Source of the DNA: Aequorivita vladivostokensis
GTDB taxonomy: Bacteria; Bacteroidota; Bacteroidia; Flavobacteriales; Flavobacteriaceae
DNA: 32,585 bases
Assembly (NCBI RefSeq): GCF_000952855.1
Contig: NZ_JSVU01000015.1
Span: forward strand, 1-32,585
Direction: 5' to 3'
The translations under genes and the position numbers were made by a program. The notes under the pieces were generated by a model that saw only the letters and a list, made by a program, of their open reading frames with translations, was not told the DNA's origin and ran no database searches. Shown here piece by piece: positions 1 through 7,687 of the stretch. Numbering within the stretch: position 1 is the stretch's first letter; each line of letters opens with the position of its first letter.

Positions 1-240
1 TATTTTTCGGGTATCGCTCATTAGTTCTACAACTTGTTTTACGCCTCGTTTGCGGTTGTGCGAGTATTTATCGAGCCATTTGTATACTGCCGTAGTGGAA
101 ACTTCATATTCCCTGCTGACCTCCAGGACGGTAGAAACGTTCTTCTCAATCTCTCTTACTTTTTTGCGCTTAAAGCTCTCGCTAAAATAACGATTTACAC
201 GCTGGGACGATTTATTGCTAAAATCTTCTACTTTCGCCAT
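1..240 (-). CDS. IS3-family transposase OrfA, partial (N-terminal 80 aa)
   Basis: The leftward frame starts at ATG 240-238 and is open through base 1, so the C-terminal part is missing from this window. The product begins MAKVEDFSNKSSQR and contains a basic helix-turn-helix: SFKRKKVREIEKNVS, then EVSREYEVSTTAVYKWLDKY at residues 40-59. This is the layout of the small DNA-binding OrfA of IS3 elements, which helps recognise the IS ends and is usually joined to OrfB by a -1 frameshift. The orfB would lie to the left. The family call is good; the subgroup (IS150-like) is a guess. Confidence 0.75.
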   Translation of the reverse strand, partial: MAKVEDFSNKSSQRVNRYFSESFKRKKVREIEKNVSTVLEVSREYEVSTTAVYKWLDKYSHNRKRGVKQVVELMSDTRKI

Positions 241-295
241 AATAATAAGTTGGTTTAAACTCCGTAAAACGGTCAACTTATTTCAGTACCCGACA
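1..295 (-). mobile_element. End of an IS3-type insertion sequence (runs off the left edge)
   Basis: A leftward transposase orfA begins 55 bp inside a likely IS terminus. Read on the minus strand, the end starts TGTCGGGTACTGAAATAAG at about position 295. The TG start is typical of IS3-family inverted repeats. The end abuts the TTTGTGG tandem array directly, so the element seems to have inserted at the edge of that repeat. The other end lies outside the window, so the boundary is inferred from one side only. Confidence 0.6.
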
Positions 296-296
296 G

Positions 297-395
297 TTTG
301 TGGTTTGTGGTTTGTGGTTTGTGGTTTGTGGTTTGCAGGTTGATGGTTGTAGGTTTTAGGTTTCAGGTTTCAGGTTTCAGGTTTCAGGTTTGTAG
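297..395. repeat. Heptanucleotide tandem repeats (TTTGTGG then TTTCAGG)
   Basis: Five perfect TTTGTGG units (297-331) are followed by degenerate units and then by four perfect TTTCAGG units (361-388). All share a 7-bp period and a TTT(G/C)NGG core. They are non-coding and separate two IS remnants. Related degenerate heptamers occur near 31680 on the opposite strand. Such arrays are common in flavobacterial intergenic DNA and are prone to slippage. Confidence 0.9.
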
Positions 396-422
396 AGTAC
401 TAAATAAGGTTGACGGTTTATT

Positions 423-680
423 TTAATAATTTATCTTGTATTTTGGTTTATGCTGTTGGGTTAGGCTATCAAAATAAGTTTCAAATTCTGTTGGTTTCAT
501 TTTATTTAATGAACCATGTGGCCTTTCATTATTATTTAAATAGATCCATCTAGCTAGCATTTTATCAGCCGTTTTGAAGGATATATTGATATTCTCAAGG
601 TTTAATATATTATTTAATATTCCATTTAGGGATTCTGCGTGTGCATTTTCCCAAGCTTTTCCACCTAGCTTATTTAAGGG
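423..680 (-). pseudogene. IS3-family transposase OrfB, C-terminal fragment
   Basis: The minus-strand frame from 680 down to the TAA at 425-423 reads as the end of an IS3 OrfB (rve integrase core). It contains GKAWENAHAESLNG, which holds the catalytic Glu of the DDE triad, then RWIYLNNNERPHGSLN and a KPTEFE tail. The upstream part with the two Asp residues is absent, and a stop codon lies a few codons upstream of position 680. It is therefore an 85-codon remnant. It belongs to a different element from the orfA at 1-240, since it lies on the far side of that element's end. Confidence 0.8.
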
Positions 681-982
681 AAAGAATAGAAATAGGTAGC
701 TGAATTACATAGATTGATATGTATCATCCAGCGCTGGATACACGGAGCGCGGTTGAAGGGCATCCCTCTCTCTCCCCGTGTGCAGTGGAAGTGGGACTTC
801 AGTCACCATCTGTACAGGTTTCACCATAATATGTGGTATATGTTAAAATACAGTAGATTATTTTCATCTACGGGCTTTCCCAAAGGGCTATGGGATATTG
901 GTTGAATAAATCAAGAAGGGTTTGAAGATAATTGAAAAAATAGATTTAAATTTATGGGAATTAAGATATTCGCGGTATTATT
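681..982. other. Intergenic stretch with a 14-bp perfect palindrome
   Basis: No convincing gene is visible. The one notable element is the perfect palindrome ATCCAGCGCTGGAT at 726-739. The short open frame on the plus strand here has no family resemblance, and its composition does not look coding. Confidence 0.5.
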
Positions 983-1162
983 ATGAAATCGCTACGCTCA
1001 ATAATAGATGAAATATATCATCTCTTTATTCCTAAATCAAAAAAGGAAGTTTGGGTTTCAAGGCCAAAGAATACTATTTACAAGTTGGGTTTTCTCTTAA
1101 TTTTACTCATGTTATTTTTTCTGTTGGCTGCGTGGGCATTGGGTTTGGGGTGGCCTTTTTAG
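983..1162 (+). CDS. Small membrane protein, 59 aa, unknown
   Basis: ATG 983 opens a 59-codon frame ending in TAG at 1160-1162. The N-terminal half is polar and basic (MKSLRSIIDEIYHLFIPKS). It is followed by one hydrophobic segment at about residues 37-55 (LGFLLILLMLFFLLAAWALG), so a single-pass inner-membrane protein with a cytoplasmic N-terminus is expected. There is no signal peptidase site. It stands alone between IS debris and the MauE gene. The clean coding look (charged N-terminus, then one well-formed helix) argues for a real gene, but I do not recognise the family. Confidence 0.55.
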   Translation: MKSLRSIIDEIYHLFIPKSKKEVWVSRPKNTIYKLGFLLILLMLFFLLAAWALGLGWPF

Positions 1163-1752
1163 CTGAAACTGAAAGTAATGAAACCCAATTCCAACAGTAA
1201 CTGTATTCTAGTCAATTAAAAACCATCATTGGGGTGATGGATTTGTCAATTCCCAGCCCATTACGGAAAACCTTTAAAGGAGGGCTTTTAAATCGTGAAG
1301 AATAATTTTTGCTGTAAGCTATAGGCTAATATCCACTTATCAAATTGCTAATCGTTAATTTCTCATTGGTAATAGATAATACCGCGGAGAATATCGAATA
1401 TAATTCGTTGCAAGTTTCAAAAGGCAGGGAGATACATGACAAATACACCCATAAAGAAGCACCCATTCCAAAAGCGCGCGAGGTGCTAATGGGAATGGGA
1501 CATACTGTTGCGGCACACGCGATGGAATCGCGCGGCAGCGGGGGGATGCGGGTAAAGTAATCTCGTAAACCTACTTCCTAGCGTGATTAAAACCTAATCA
1601 CCATGGAAAGAGGATCACCTGCCCATCCTAGAGTCGTTGGAAATTGATGTTTTGTTAAGTTGAGGGTATTTCCCTTAAAAATTTCCGGTTTTTCCTTACT
1701 ACATAGGAGGTGTAAATTTCTTACTTCTGTATGTAACCACCTAATTTTATGA
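1163..1752. other. 590-bp intergenic stretch with a doubtful open frame
   Basis: It holds a small hairpin (CCATCA at 1223-1228 pairs with TGATGG at 1235-1240) that could end the 59-aa gene's transcript. A near-match to the TTACGG-N4-CCGTAA palindrome lies at 1261-1276 but has no promoter box at the diagnostic distance. An unusually GC-rich open frame of up to 71 codons runs to 1560. Its tail (KAREVLMGMGHTVAAHAMES) could be a protein remnant, but I cannot assign it. Nothing else is supported. Confidence 0.4.
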
Positions 1753-3267
1753 ATGTTAAAACAAAGCATTTATTTAATTATGGGCTTTACAGTACCTTAT
1801 ATAGAAAGCATAAGACGGAATGCAGCAGGTGCGGTCTCCTATCTGTTTGTATTATTGTTTTTGTATGCTGCCGTAAGCAAGCTCTTGGATTTTGAAACCT
1901 TTGAGGTACAATTGGCACAGTCGCCCCTGCTTAGTGCATACGCTGGTTTTATTGCCTGGGCGGTGCCGGGTCTGGAAATTCTTATTGCCGTTTTATTGAC
2001 CCTTCCAAAATATAGAATCCCCGCCCTGTATGCCGCCTTTACCTTAATGGTGATGTTTACGGCCTATATCTATATCATACTTAATTTCTCCGATTTTATC
2101 CCATGCTCCTGTGGAGGCGTCCTCGAAAAATTGAGTTGGACGCAACACCTTATTTTTAATATTGTTTTCATAATCCTGGCTGGGGTGGTGGTCTTTTTTA
2201 CTGCGCGAAGGAATAACAAAAAGACCTTGCTTTTGCTTGCTGTCCTTGCCATTTTTGGTGTTGCTGTCGTCACGCTGTTGTTTGTCTTTTCTGAAAAAAA
2301 GATGCATCGCAACAATGCGTTTCAGCGGAGGTATATTCCACATCCCATAAAACTGAAAAATGCAGTTGACTTAGAATACAATTCGTTTTACATCGCCGGG
2401 CTTACAGATAGTTTAATCTATTTGTGGAATGTGACCGCCCCTTTGAACGTAATGGAGCTATCCACAGCATTAAAGGCAGAAAACAACTATAGGATCCAAT
2501 TGGATAAAATGGACCTTCCCTATACAAACATTCAAATAGAAATTAAACCTCCTAATTTTTATGTGAGCGATGGTACTATACCAATAATTTTACAAGGAAA
2601 TATTACTTCTTGGAAGGCAAGGACTTTGATGCAAAGCCAATTTTATTTTTCACAAATAGTTTCATTGGATACAACCCAATTTGTAATGAGAACTATTGAT
2701 GGCAGGTCAAAACAAAATGTTATAGCCTCATTTTCCCCTACTGAGGATAGCTTGAAAATTAATAACGCGCTATTACAAACAGAAGCGAATTCCATCTTTG
2801 CTACCGATGGCCAACTACTGTACGACTCTAATTTTGGAAGAATTATTTATGTCTATTACTATCGCAATCAGTTTGTTGTATTTGATAAATATCTGAATCT
2901 AGATTATGTGGGAAATACAATCGATACCATTTCTAAAGCACAACTTGACATAATACACAATGCTAGTACCAACGAGAACAAATTAAAGGGCAATGCCACT
3001 ATCGTAAATCAGCAGGCTGCCATAGCTGGAGATTATTTATTCATTGTTTCAGACAGGCTGGGTAAATATGAAGAAGCTAAAGTTTTGCAGCAGGCTACTA
3101 TTATGGACGTTTATACTATTTCCAAAAATAGGTATGCGTTTAGCTTTTACATCTATAATTATAAAGGGGAAAAGGTTTCTCGCTTTGCCGTCAACAATAA
3201 CCAACTGCTAACGCTTATGGGAGATTACCTTGTAAGCTATCAACTCAACGAAACCTATTTTAAATGA
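1753..3267 (+). CDS. MauE/DoxX-type redox-associated membrane protein with a large extracytoplasmic domain
   Basis: The 504-aa protein has an N-terminal MauE/DoxX-like bundle of about five helices (roughly residues 27-45, 62-82, 90-111, 132-150 and 158-179). The motif CSCGG (C118, C120) follows the third helix, at the membrane edge. MauE proteins are thought to help disulfide formation in exported partners. The remaining ~320 residues carry no motif I know; they probably lie outside the inner membrane. M10 is an alternative start. The next gene, 95 bp downstream on the same strand, encodes a secreted peptide with four cysteines, a plausible client for a CxC redox protein. The partner assignment is inference; the family is fairly secure. 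Confidence 0.75.
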   Translation: MLKQSIYLIMGFTVPYIESIRRNAAGAVSYLFVLLFLYAAVSKLLDFETFEVQLAQSPLLSAYAGFIAWAVPGLEILIAVLLTLPKYRIPALYAAFTLMVMFTAYIYIILNFSDFIPCSCGGVLEKLSWTQHLIFNIVFIILAGVVVFFTARRNNKKTLLLLAVLAIFGVAVVTLLFVFSEKKMHRNNAFQRRYIPHPIKLKNAVDLEYNSFYIAGLTDSLIYLWNVTAPLNVMELSTALKAENNYRIQLDKMDLPYTNIQIEIKPPNFYVSDGTIPIILQGNITSWKARTLMQSQFYFSQIVSLDTTQFVMRTIDGRSKQNVIASFSPTEDSLKINNALLQTEANSIFATDGQLLYDSNFGRIIYVYYYRNQFVVFDKYLNLDYVGNTIDTISKAQLDIIHNASTNENKLKGNATIVNQQAAIAGDYLFIVSDRLGKYEEAKVLQQATIMDVYTISKNRYAFSFYIYNYKGEKVSRFAVNNNQLLTLMGDYLVSYQLNETYFK

Positions 3268-3284
3268 TATTAAATTTTAAAGAC

Positions 3285-3298
3285 ATACAGGCCTGTAT
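3285..3298. promoter_or_regulatory. 14-bp perfect palindrome between the MauE and peptide genes
   Basis: ATACAGGCCTGTAT is a perfect dyad 18 bp after the MauE stop and 65 bp before the peptide start codon. There is no T-tract, so it is more likely a protein-binding site than a terminator. No regulator is known. Confidence 0.35.
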
Positions 3299-3362
3299 CA
3301 GGAAATAGATCGAACACCTGTAGAAGAAAGTAGATCATAGTATAAATTTAAATTTTAAAAAT

Positions 3363-3614
3363 ATGAAAAGTTTAAAATTCAAATGGGCATTGCCACTATT
3401 GGCAGTAGCCTTTGCCGTAACCGCAGCTTTTGCGAGCCAAAAGACCAATTCTGGGAATTTGGTTTTGGAACAGGGGTATGTACATAGTACACAACCTTGT
3501 AAAAAATCTATCCAATGTAATAGTTCGGGTAGTATCCAGTGTACATCAGGAGGTAATCTTGTATGGGCAATGGATGGTTCCACAGGCTGTGACCGACCGC
3601 TGTTTTTTAATTAA
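3363..3614 (+). CDS. DUF6520-type small secreted cysteine-containing peptide
   Basis: The 83-aa product has a clear signal peptide (KFKWALPLLAVAFAVTAAFA) with a likely cleavage after A24, leaving a mature peptide of ~59 residues. All four cysteines (C46, C52, C60, C76) fall in the mature part, in a Gly/Ser-rich context (QCNSSGSIQCTSGG). The architecture matches the flavobacterial DUF6520 family of short exported proteins, whose function is unknown to me. It follows the MauE-like gene and converges on an S9 peptidase-SusCD operon, suggesting a secreted, disulfide-bonded peptide whose fate involves those proteins. The family call is good; the biology is inferred. Confidence 0.7.
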   Translation: MKSLKFKWALPLLAVAFAVTAAFASQKTNSGNLVLEQGYVHSTQPCKKSIQCNSSGSIQCTSGGNLVWAMDGSTGCDRPLFFN

Positions 3615-3630
3615 AACAGTTTTTAAAGAA

Positions 3631-3657
3631 GAAATGGCGCCTTTTGGGCGCCATTTC
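3631..3657. terminator. Shared hairpin between the convergent peptide and peptidase genes
   Basis: GAAATGGCGCC (3631-3641) pairs perfectly over 11 bp with GGCGCCATTTC (3647-3657) around the loop TTTTG. It lies 17 nt after the DUF6520 stop and 3 nt after the S9 peptidase stop. It can serve both strands. The T-rich side is weak, better in the leftward direction (TTCTTCTTT). Confidence 0.75.
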
Positions 3658-3660
3658 CAA

Positions 3661-6273
3661 TTATGGCTTTAAGTACCTGGCCAACCACTTTGAAATCCTA
3701 TTTGTAAGATCTTTTTGATTTTTGGAATTTTGAATGGCATGGGTTTCATTGGGATAGTTTAAAAAAGTAACATCCTTGCCTAACCTACGTAAGGCTAGAT
3801 AGAATTCAATATTCTGTCGCACATCGATATGTACATCATCGGCACCAGACCAAAGTAATATGGGTGTGTTTACTTGCTGTACATGGTCCATGGGCGAATT
3901 TCTTTTATAGGCTTCAGGGGCATCAAAATAGGAAGTTCCCATACGCCATTGGTGTTCTTCAAACCACCAACTGTCTGGCCGGCCATCGTACCCACCTACC
4001 GTAAGGTAGAAGCTCCGAAAATCCGTTACTCCCGCCCCAGAGACGATCGCTGCAAACATATTCGTCTGCGTCGCAATAAAGGCTGCTTCGTAGCCCCCAA
4101 AGGAATGTCCCTGCAGCGCCATTCGGTCCTTATCCACCATTCGAGTTTTTAAAACACGTTCCACCGCAGCTTTTACACATTGCAGCGCTGATATTCCGGG
4201 ATCGCCCAACTTATAGACTATATCGGGATAAAGCACAAAATAACCCTGTCCCGTGTAAACCTTTGGGTTAAACCCGTCCCCATTGTTCAGCGTTGGGGTT
4301 ATATAGTTATAGAACCTGTCCGACAGACGCTCATAGATATGGACTATCATTGGATATTGTTCACCCTCCACATAACAGTCGGGATACATGAGTATGCCCT
4401 GTAAATCCCGGCCATCAAAACTTTTATAGCTGATAAGCTCCTGCCTCGGACTCACAAAGTCCTTGTATTGTAGGTTGCTTTCATATAACAGGGATTCCTT
4501 TCCATCTTCCAGAAAATAGATCCTTCTAGGGATGTCAAACGATTCTTCCTGTACAATATAACTTCCTGCTTCCTTTGCCTGTTTAAGGTTATCAACCTTG
4601 GTCGCTATGGTAAATAGGGGAGTAATGCCTTTTTTTGAATTCCAGTTATAGTAGCCCGAGTGTTTTGGGCCATTGGCTTCCAAAAGGATGTCTTTTTCTG
4701 TATCCAATATATCCAGCGTAAATCTCTCAAACCGCTGAAAAGGGAATTCTTCATATTGCTTTCTATAAACCCTAAATACTGTTTTATCCTCGCGCCCATT
4801 GGTTATACGATGAAATTCTCTTCCGTCAACAGAAACTTTCCAAATATCAAATTCGTCATAAATATAAACCCATTTATTATCTGGGCTCCAACCCGCGAAA
4901 CCATAGGGCCAAACGGCATTTGATGAAGGGTGGTCTGTGGTATCCAAATCAAAAGGGATATTAGCTGATACGTCTGTATGGCTATCCATTGGTATAGTGT
5001 ACACCCACCACTTTCTATTTTTATAGTAAGCAATGTGCTTTCCGTTGGGTGAAGGGTATTTGTTTTTAAAATCAATAGTATGTTTTTCGACCATACGTTT
5101 TTTATCTTTCGTATTCAGATCCATCACATAAAAATCGGCATCCCCTTCATATTTGAACTGTGGTTCATATTGCTTCTTGTCAAAAAGAAGTGCATAATGC
5201 TCATTGGGCAAAAGATAGGCGGTTGGCAATTTTTCAGTGGCAATCTGCAAAACCTCTTTTTGCTCCGGCTTCCACTGCATTAGCCAAGGCCCCATCGCAG
5301 GATCATTGAACCGCAATTGTTGTGGTACGATCCACGGGTCGTCCCCCTTCCAAACCTGCACCTTGTTTTTTAAGGTATCGATATTACGTTCCAAATAACT
5401 TTTTGGGCGCACATAAAAAAACAGCCGCTCCCCATCTGCCGCATAAAAGATTTTACTTCCTCCTTCCATATAGGTATTCATAGGAAATCCTTTTTGAGAG
5501 GGAGGGTGCAGGGTCAGTAGTTTAGGGAGGCTCCCATTTTGAAATTCATGTAGTAAGGTTCTAGGAGTGTTGCCGGTAGTATCCACTTTAGTTTCCATAA
5601 AAGCAAGGCGGCTACTTTTTTCGTTCCAGGCCATACTGGAATAAGTGCTGTCATCATTGCTAAGGATAACACTTTTTTGAAGGGATTGGACATCCATCAA
5701 TACGATCGAATTTTTTTCACCTGTGGCAAAAGTAATTGCTGCCCATTTCCCATTTGGTGAAAATTCGAACCAGCTAACATGTTCCAATTGGGTTGTTTTT
5801 CCAGTTTCAAGATCAACAAGTGAGAATCGGTTGTTCGCGTCCAAGACACCGGCATAATCTCCAGTATCAGAAAAATAGAAGAGCTCCAAATCAGGGAAGT
5901 TCTTGCTTTCGTTGCGCTCCAAATTTATTAATTGCAGCGTCCTATCGGAATGATAACTATATAGCCACTTGGAATTCGGACTGAATTCATATTCTACGGC
6001 CTCCTTATATTTCATGACTTTCTTGTTACGGGTGTTTAGTATCATCAAAGTATCAGTAATCCCAGGATAGTTCAGCCTCCAGGCAGCCCAATGGCCGTCA
6101 TTGGAAAGTATGGGAGCGTACAGATTGCTCCATTTGGAATATTCCTCTTGCGGTATGCTTTTCTTGCCAACAGCCTGCCCAAAACTGGGGCAGACTGTCG
6201 CAAACAAGAAAATGACCACAACTAATTGGCTAATTCTAGGCGTATGTGCACAAATCATTTTTTGTATGGCCAT
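3661..6273 (-). CDS. S9 family (prolyl oligopeptidase-like) serine peptidase, exported
   Basis: The product is 870 aa from ATG 6273, which lies 1 nt after the SusD stop. An upstream in-frame ATG at 6300 would overlap susD by 26 nt. The N-terminus is a signal peptide ending ...ATVCPSFGQA. Residues ~40-600 look like the S9 beta-propeller (repeated SPNGKW/WSPDNKW blades). The C-terminal alpha/beta-hydrolase has the nucleophile elbow GHSFGGYEA (Ser about 724), the Asp region SGADDVHID (about 812-813) and the His in YPNETHAI (about 845). The propeller normally limits substrates to short peptides. Its place as third gene of a susCD operon suggests it trims peptides carried by that pair. Annotation as an S9 peptidase is secure; the substrate is unknown. 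Confidence 0.93.
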   Translation of the reverse strand: MAIQKMICAHTPRISQLVVVIFLFATVCPSFGQAVGKKSIPQEEYSKWSNLYAPILSNDGHWAAWRLNYPGITDTLMILNTRNKKVMKYKEAVEYEFSPNSKWLYSYHSDRTLQLINLERNESKNFPDLELFYFSDTGDYAGVLDANNRFSLVDLETGKTTQLEHVSWFEFSPNGKWAAITFATGEKNSIVLMDVQSLQKSVILSNDDSTYSSMAWNEKSSRLAFMETKVDTTGNTPRTLLHEFQNGSLPKLLTLHPPSQKGFPMNTYMEGGSKIFYAADGERLFFYVRPKSYLERNIDTLKNKVQVWKGDDPWIVPQQLRFNDPAMGPWLMQWKPEQKEVLQIATEKLPTAYLLPNEHYALLFDKKQYEPQFKYEGDADFYVMDLNTKDKKRMVEKHTIDFKNKYPSPNGKHIAYYKNRKWWVYTIPMDSHTDVSANIPFDLDTTDHPSSNAVWPYGFAGWSPDNKWVYIYDEFDIWKVSVDGREFHRITNGREDKTVFRVYRKQYEEFPFQRFERFTLDILDTEKDILLEANGPKHSGYYNWNSKKGITPLFTIATKVDNLKQAKEAGSYIVQEESFDIPRRIYFLEDGKESLLYESNLQYKDFVSPRQELISYKSFDGRDLQGILMYPDCYVEGEQYPMIVHIYERLSDRFYNYITPTLNNGDGFNPKVYTGQGYFVLYPDIVYKLGDPGISALQCVKAAVERVLKTRMVDKDRMALQGHSFGGYEAAFIATQTNMFAAIVSGAGVTDFRSFYLTVGGYDGRPDSWWFEEHQWRMGTSYFDAPEAYKRNSPMDHVQQVNTPILLWSGADDVHIDVRQNIEFYLALRRLGKDVTFLNYPNETHAIQNSKNQKDLTNRISKWLARYLKP

Positions 6274-6274
6274 A

Positions 6275-7675
6275 TTAATATCCAGGGTTTTGTGGTTCAA
6301 GCTTTGGGTTGAGGTTTAATTCCATTTCCGGGATAGGAAATAGTACGTCCGTAGCCTTCCAATTCGGCTTGATGGGACCAATAACCTCAGCTGCCCGTTG
6401 CGTACGCTTTAGGTCGAACCATCGATGGCCCTGCTCGGTGAAAAGCTCATGCCTGCGTTCATTTTCTAAAGCTAATTTTAAAGATTCAACGGTATTTGCA
6501 ACAGTTGGATCCAGACCCGCGCGGCTTCTGATACGGTTTATATCTTCTTTTGCTCCAGAAAGGTCGCCAAGGTACAGCCGGGCTTCGGCACGGATTAAAA
6601 ACTGTTCTGCCAACCGTAGTAGTATTGAATATTCATCCCCGCTTCCTTCTCGGGTTTTATATTTATTGGGGTAGAAATATGTTTCATTTCCCACGGCCAC
6701 CTCCCCAATCCATTGAGGTCTTCTACTGTCCTGGGCTTCAAAGGAAGCAACCAATTCTGGATTCAGCGCCACAAAGGCTGGCGTTTCTTCAAAAATAAAA
6801 GTTAGGGCTTCCCAAGTAGGGTTTCCAGCTTCTGGCTTGAGTTGCCAGATGGTTGATGTACTGTTTGTTGTAAATACCATTTCGGTTGTATCTCCTAGGT
6901 TTAAGGAACCGTCATTAATGAGTTCAGAGGCAACAGCCGAGGCAGCTGTGTAATTTTGTTGGTATAAATAAGTCCGAGCTAGTAGCGCGTTTGCAGCTTG
7001 TGTTGTGGGTCTAGTGCGACTATTGCTTACTTGTCCTGTCAGCAAAGTTTTTGCATCCAGCAGATCTTGAACCAAGATTGGATATACCTCATTTTCGGGC
7101 AAGCGTTTAACGTCTTTATTGACTCTGTAATCTGTAGTGGTGATATAGGGCACAGGTCCAAAAAGCTGCAATAGGTGAAAGTGGAGGTATGCCCTTATAA
7201 ATAGGGTTTCCCCCATAAAAGCATTCTTTTCCGTTTCGGAAAGCTCCTTAGAATTCTGAACACCTTCCAATATACTGTTGGTAGCGTACACTAGGTTATA
7301 GGTATCATTCCAAATGGATGCCACCTCTGTATTGGATGCCAGTATGGAATGCCGATAAAATGTTTCTGCATCTTCCCCAGGCACCCCGTAATAGTCAAGT
7401 TCATCGGCATATAAACCCATTAAAACATGTAAACCGTTCGTCTGTCCAGTAATGAGCACATTATCGCGTAATTTGGAGTAGATGTTCGCAAAGGCTGCAT
7501 GTACTGAAGCATCATCATTGAATACCGCAGCGGATGTTAACTCTGATTGTGGAAAATCTACTTCGGTAAAACTATCACAGGCGGTTATTGTAAGACAGAT
7601 ACCCATTAAAAGGGTATAAATATTCAAGACAGGCATCACGCTATATTTCTTTAGAATTTTTAATATATTTTTCAT
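6275..7675 (-). CDS. RagB/SusD-family outer-membrane lipoprotein
   Basis: The 466-aa protein is a surface lipoprotein that forms the lid of a SusC-type transporter. It has a signal peptide with lipobox ITAC (Cys33), then SusD-like alpha-helical/TPR content: ANIYSKLRD, NTEVASIWNDTYNLVYATNSIL, and the typical ETLFIRAYLHFHLLQLFGPVPYIT stretch. The C-terminal SusD region includes RLAEQFLIRAEARLYLGD, the ENERRHELFTEQGHRWFDLKRT signature and a final FPIPEMELNLNP. The gene starts 12 nt after susC and is followed 1 nt later by the S9 peptidase, so the three form one operon. The ligand is not evident. The linked peptidase and absence of glycoside hydrolases favour peptide over glycan. Confidence 0.93.
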   Translation of the reverse strand: MKNILKILKKYSVMPVLNIYTLLMGICLTITACDSFTEVDFPQSELTSAAVFNDDASVHAAFANIYSKLRDNVLITGQTNGLHVLMGLYADELDYYGVPGEDAETFYRHSILASNTEVASIWNDTYNLVYATNSILEGVQNSKELSETEKNAFMGETLFIRAYLHFHLLQLFGPVPYITTTDYRVNKDVKRLPENEVYPILVQDLLDAKTLLTGQVSNSRTRPTTQAANALLARTYLYQQNYTAASAVASELINDGSLNLGDTTEMVFTTNSTSTIWQLKPEAGNPTWEALTFIFEETPAFVALNPELVASFEAQDSRRPQWIGEVAVGNETYFYPNKYKTREGSGDEYSILLRLAEQFLIRAEARLYLGDLSGAKEDINRIRSRAGLDPTVANTVESLKLALENERRHELFTEQGHRWFDLKRTQRAAEVIGPIKPNWKATDVLFPIPEMELNLNPKLEPQNPGY

Positions 7676-7687
7676 CGGTTGCTAGTT

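Noticed and set aside
297-395. CRISPR-like array
   Set aside because: Units are 7 bp and contiguous with no spacers; plain tandem repeats.
1261-1276. TTACGGAAAACCTTTA, two mismatches from the palindrome
   Set aside because: No TAnnTTTG box at 21 nt in either direction and no gene start nearby.
1345-1560. Possible GC-rich 71-codon gene
   Set aside because: No family resemblance I can defend, no promoter, and an odd composition; mentioned only as part of the gap.
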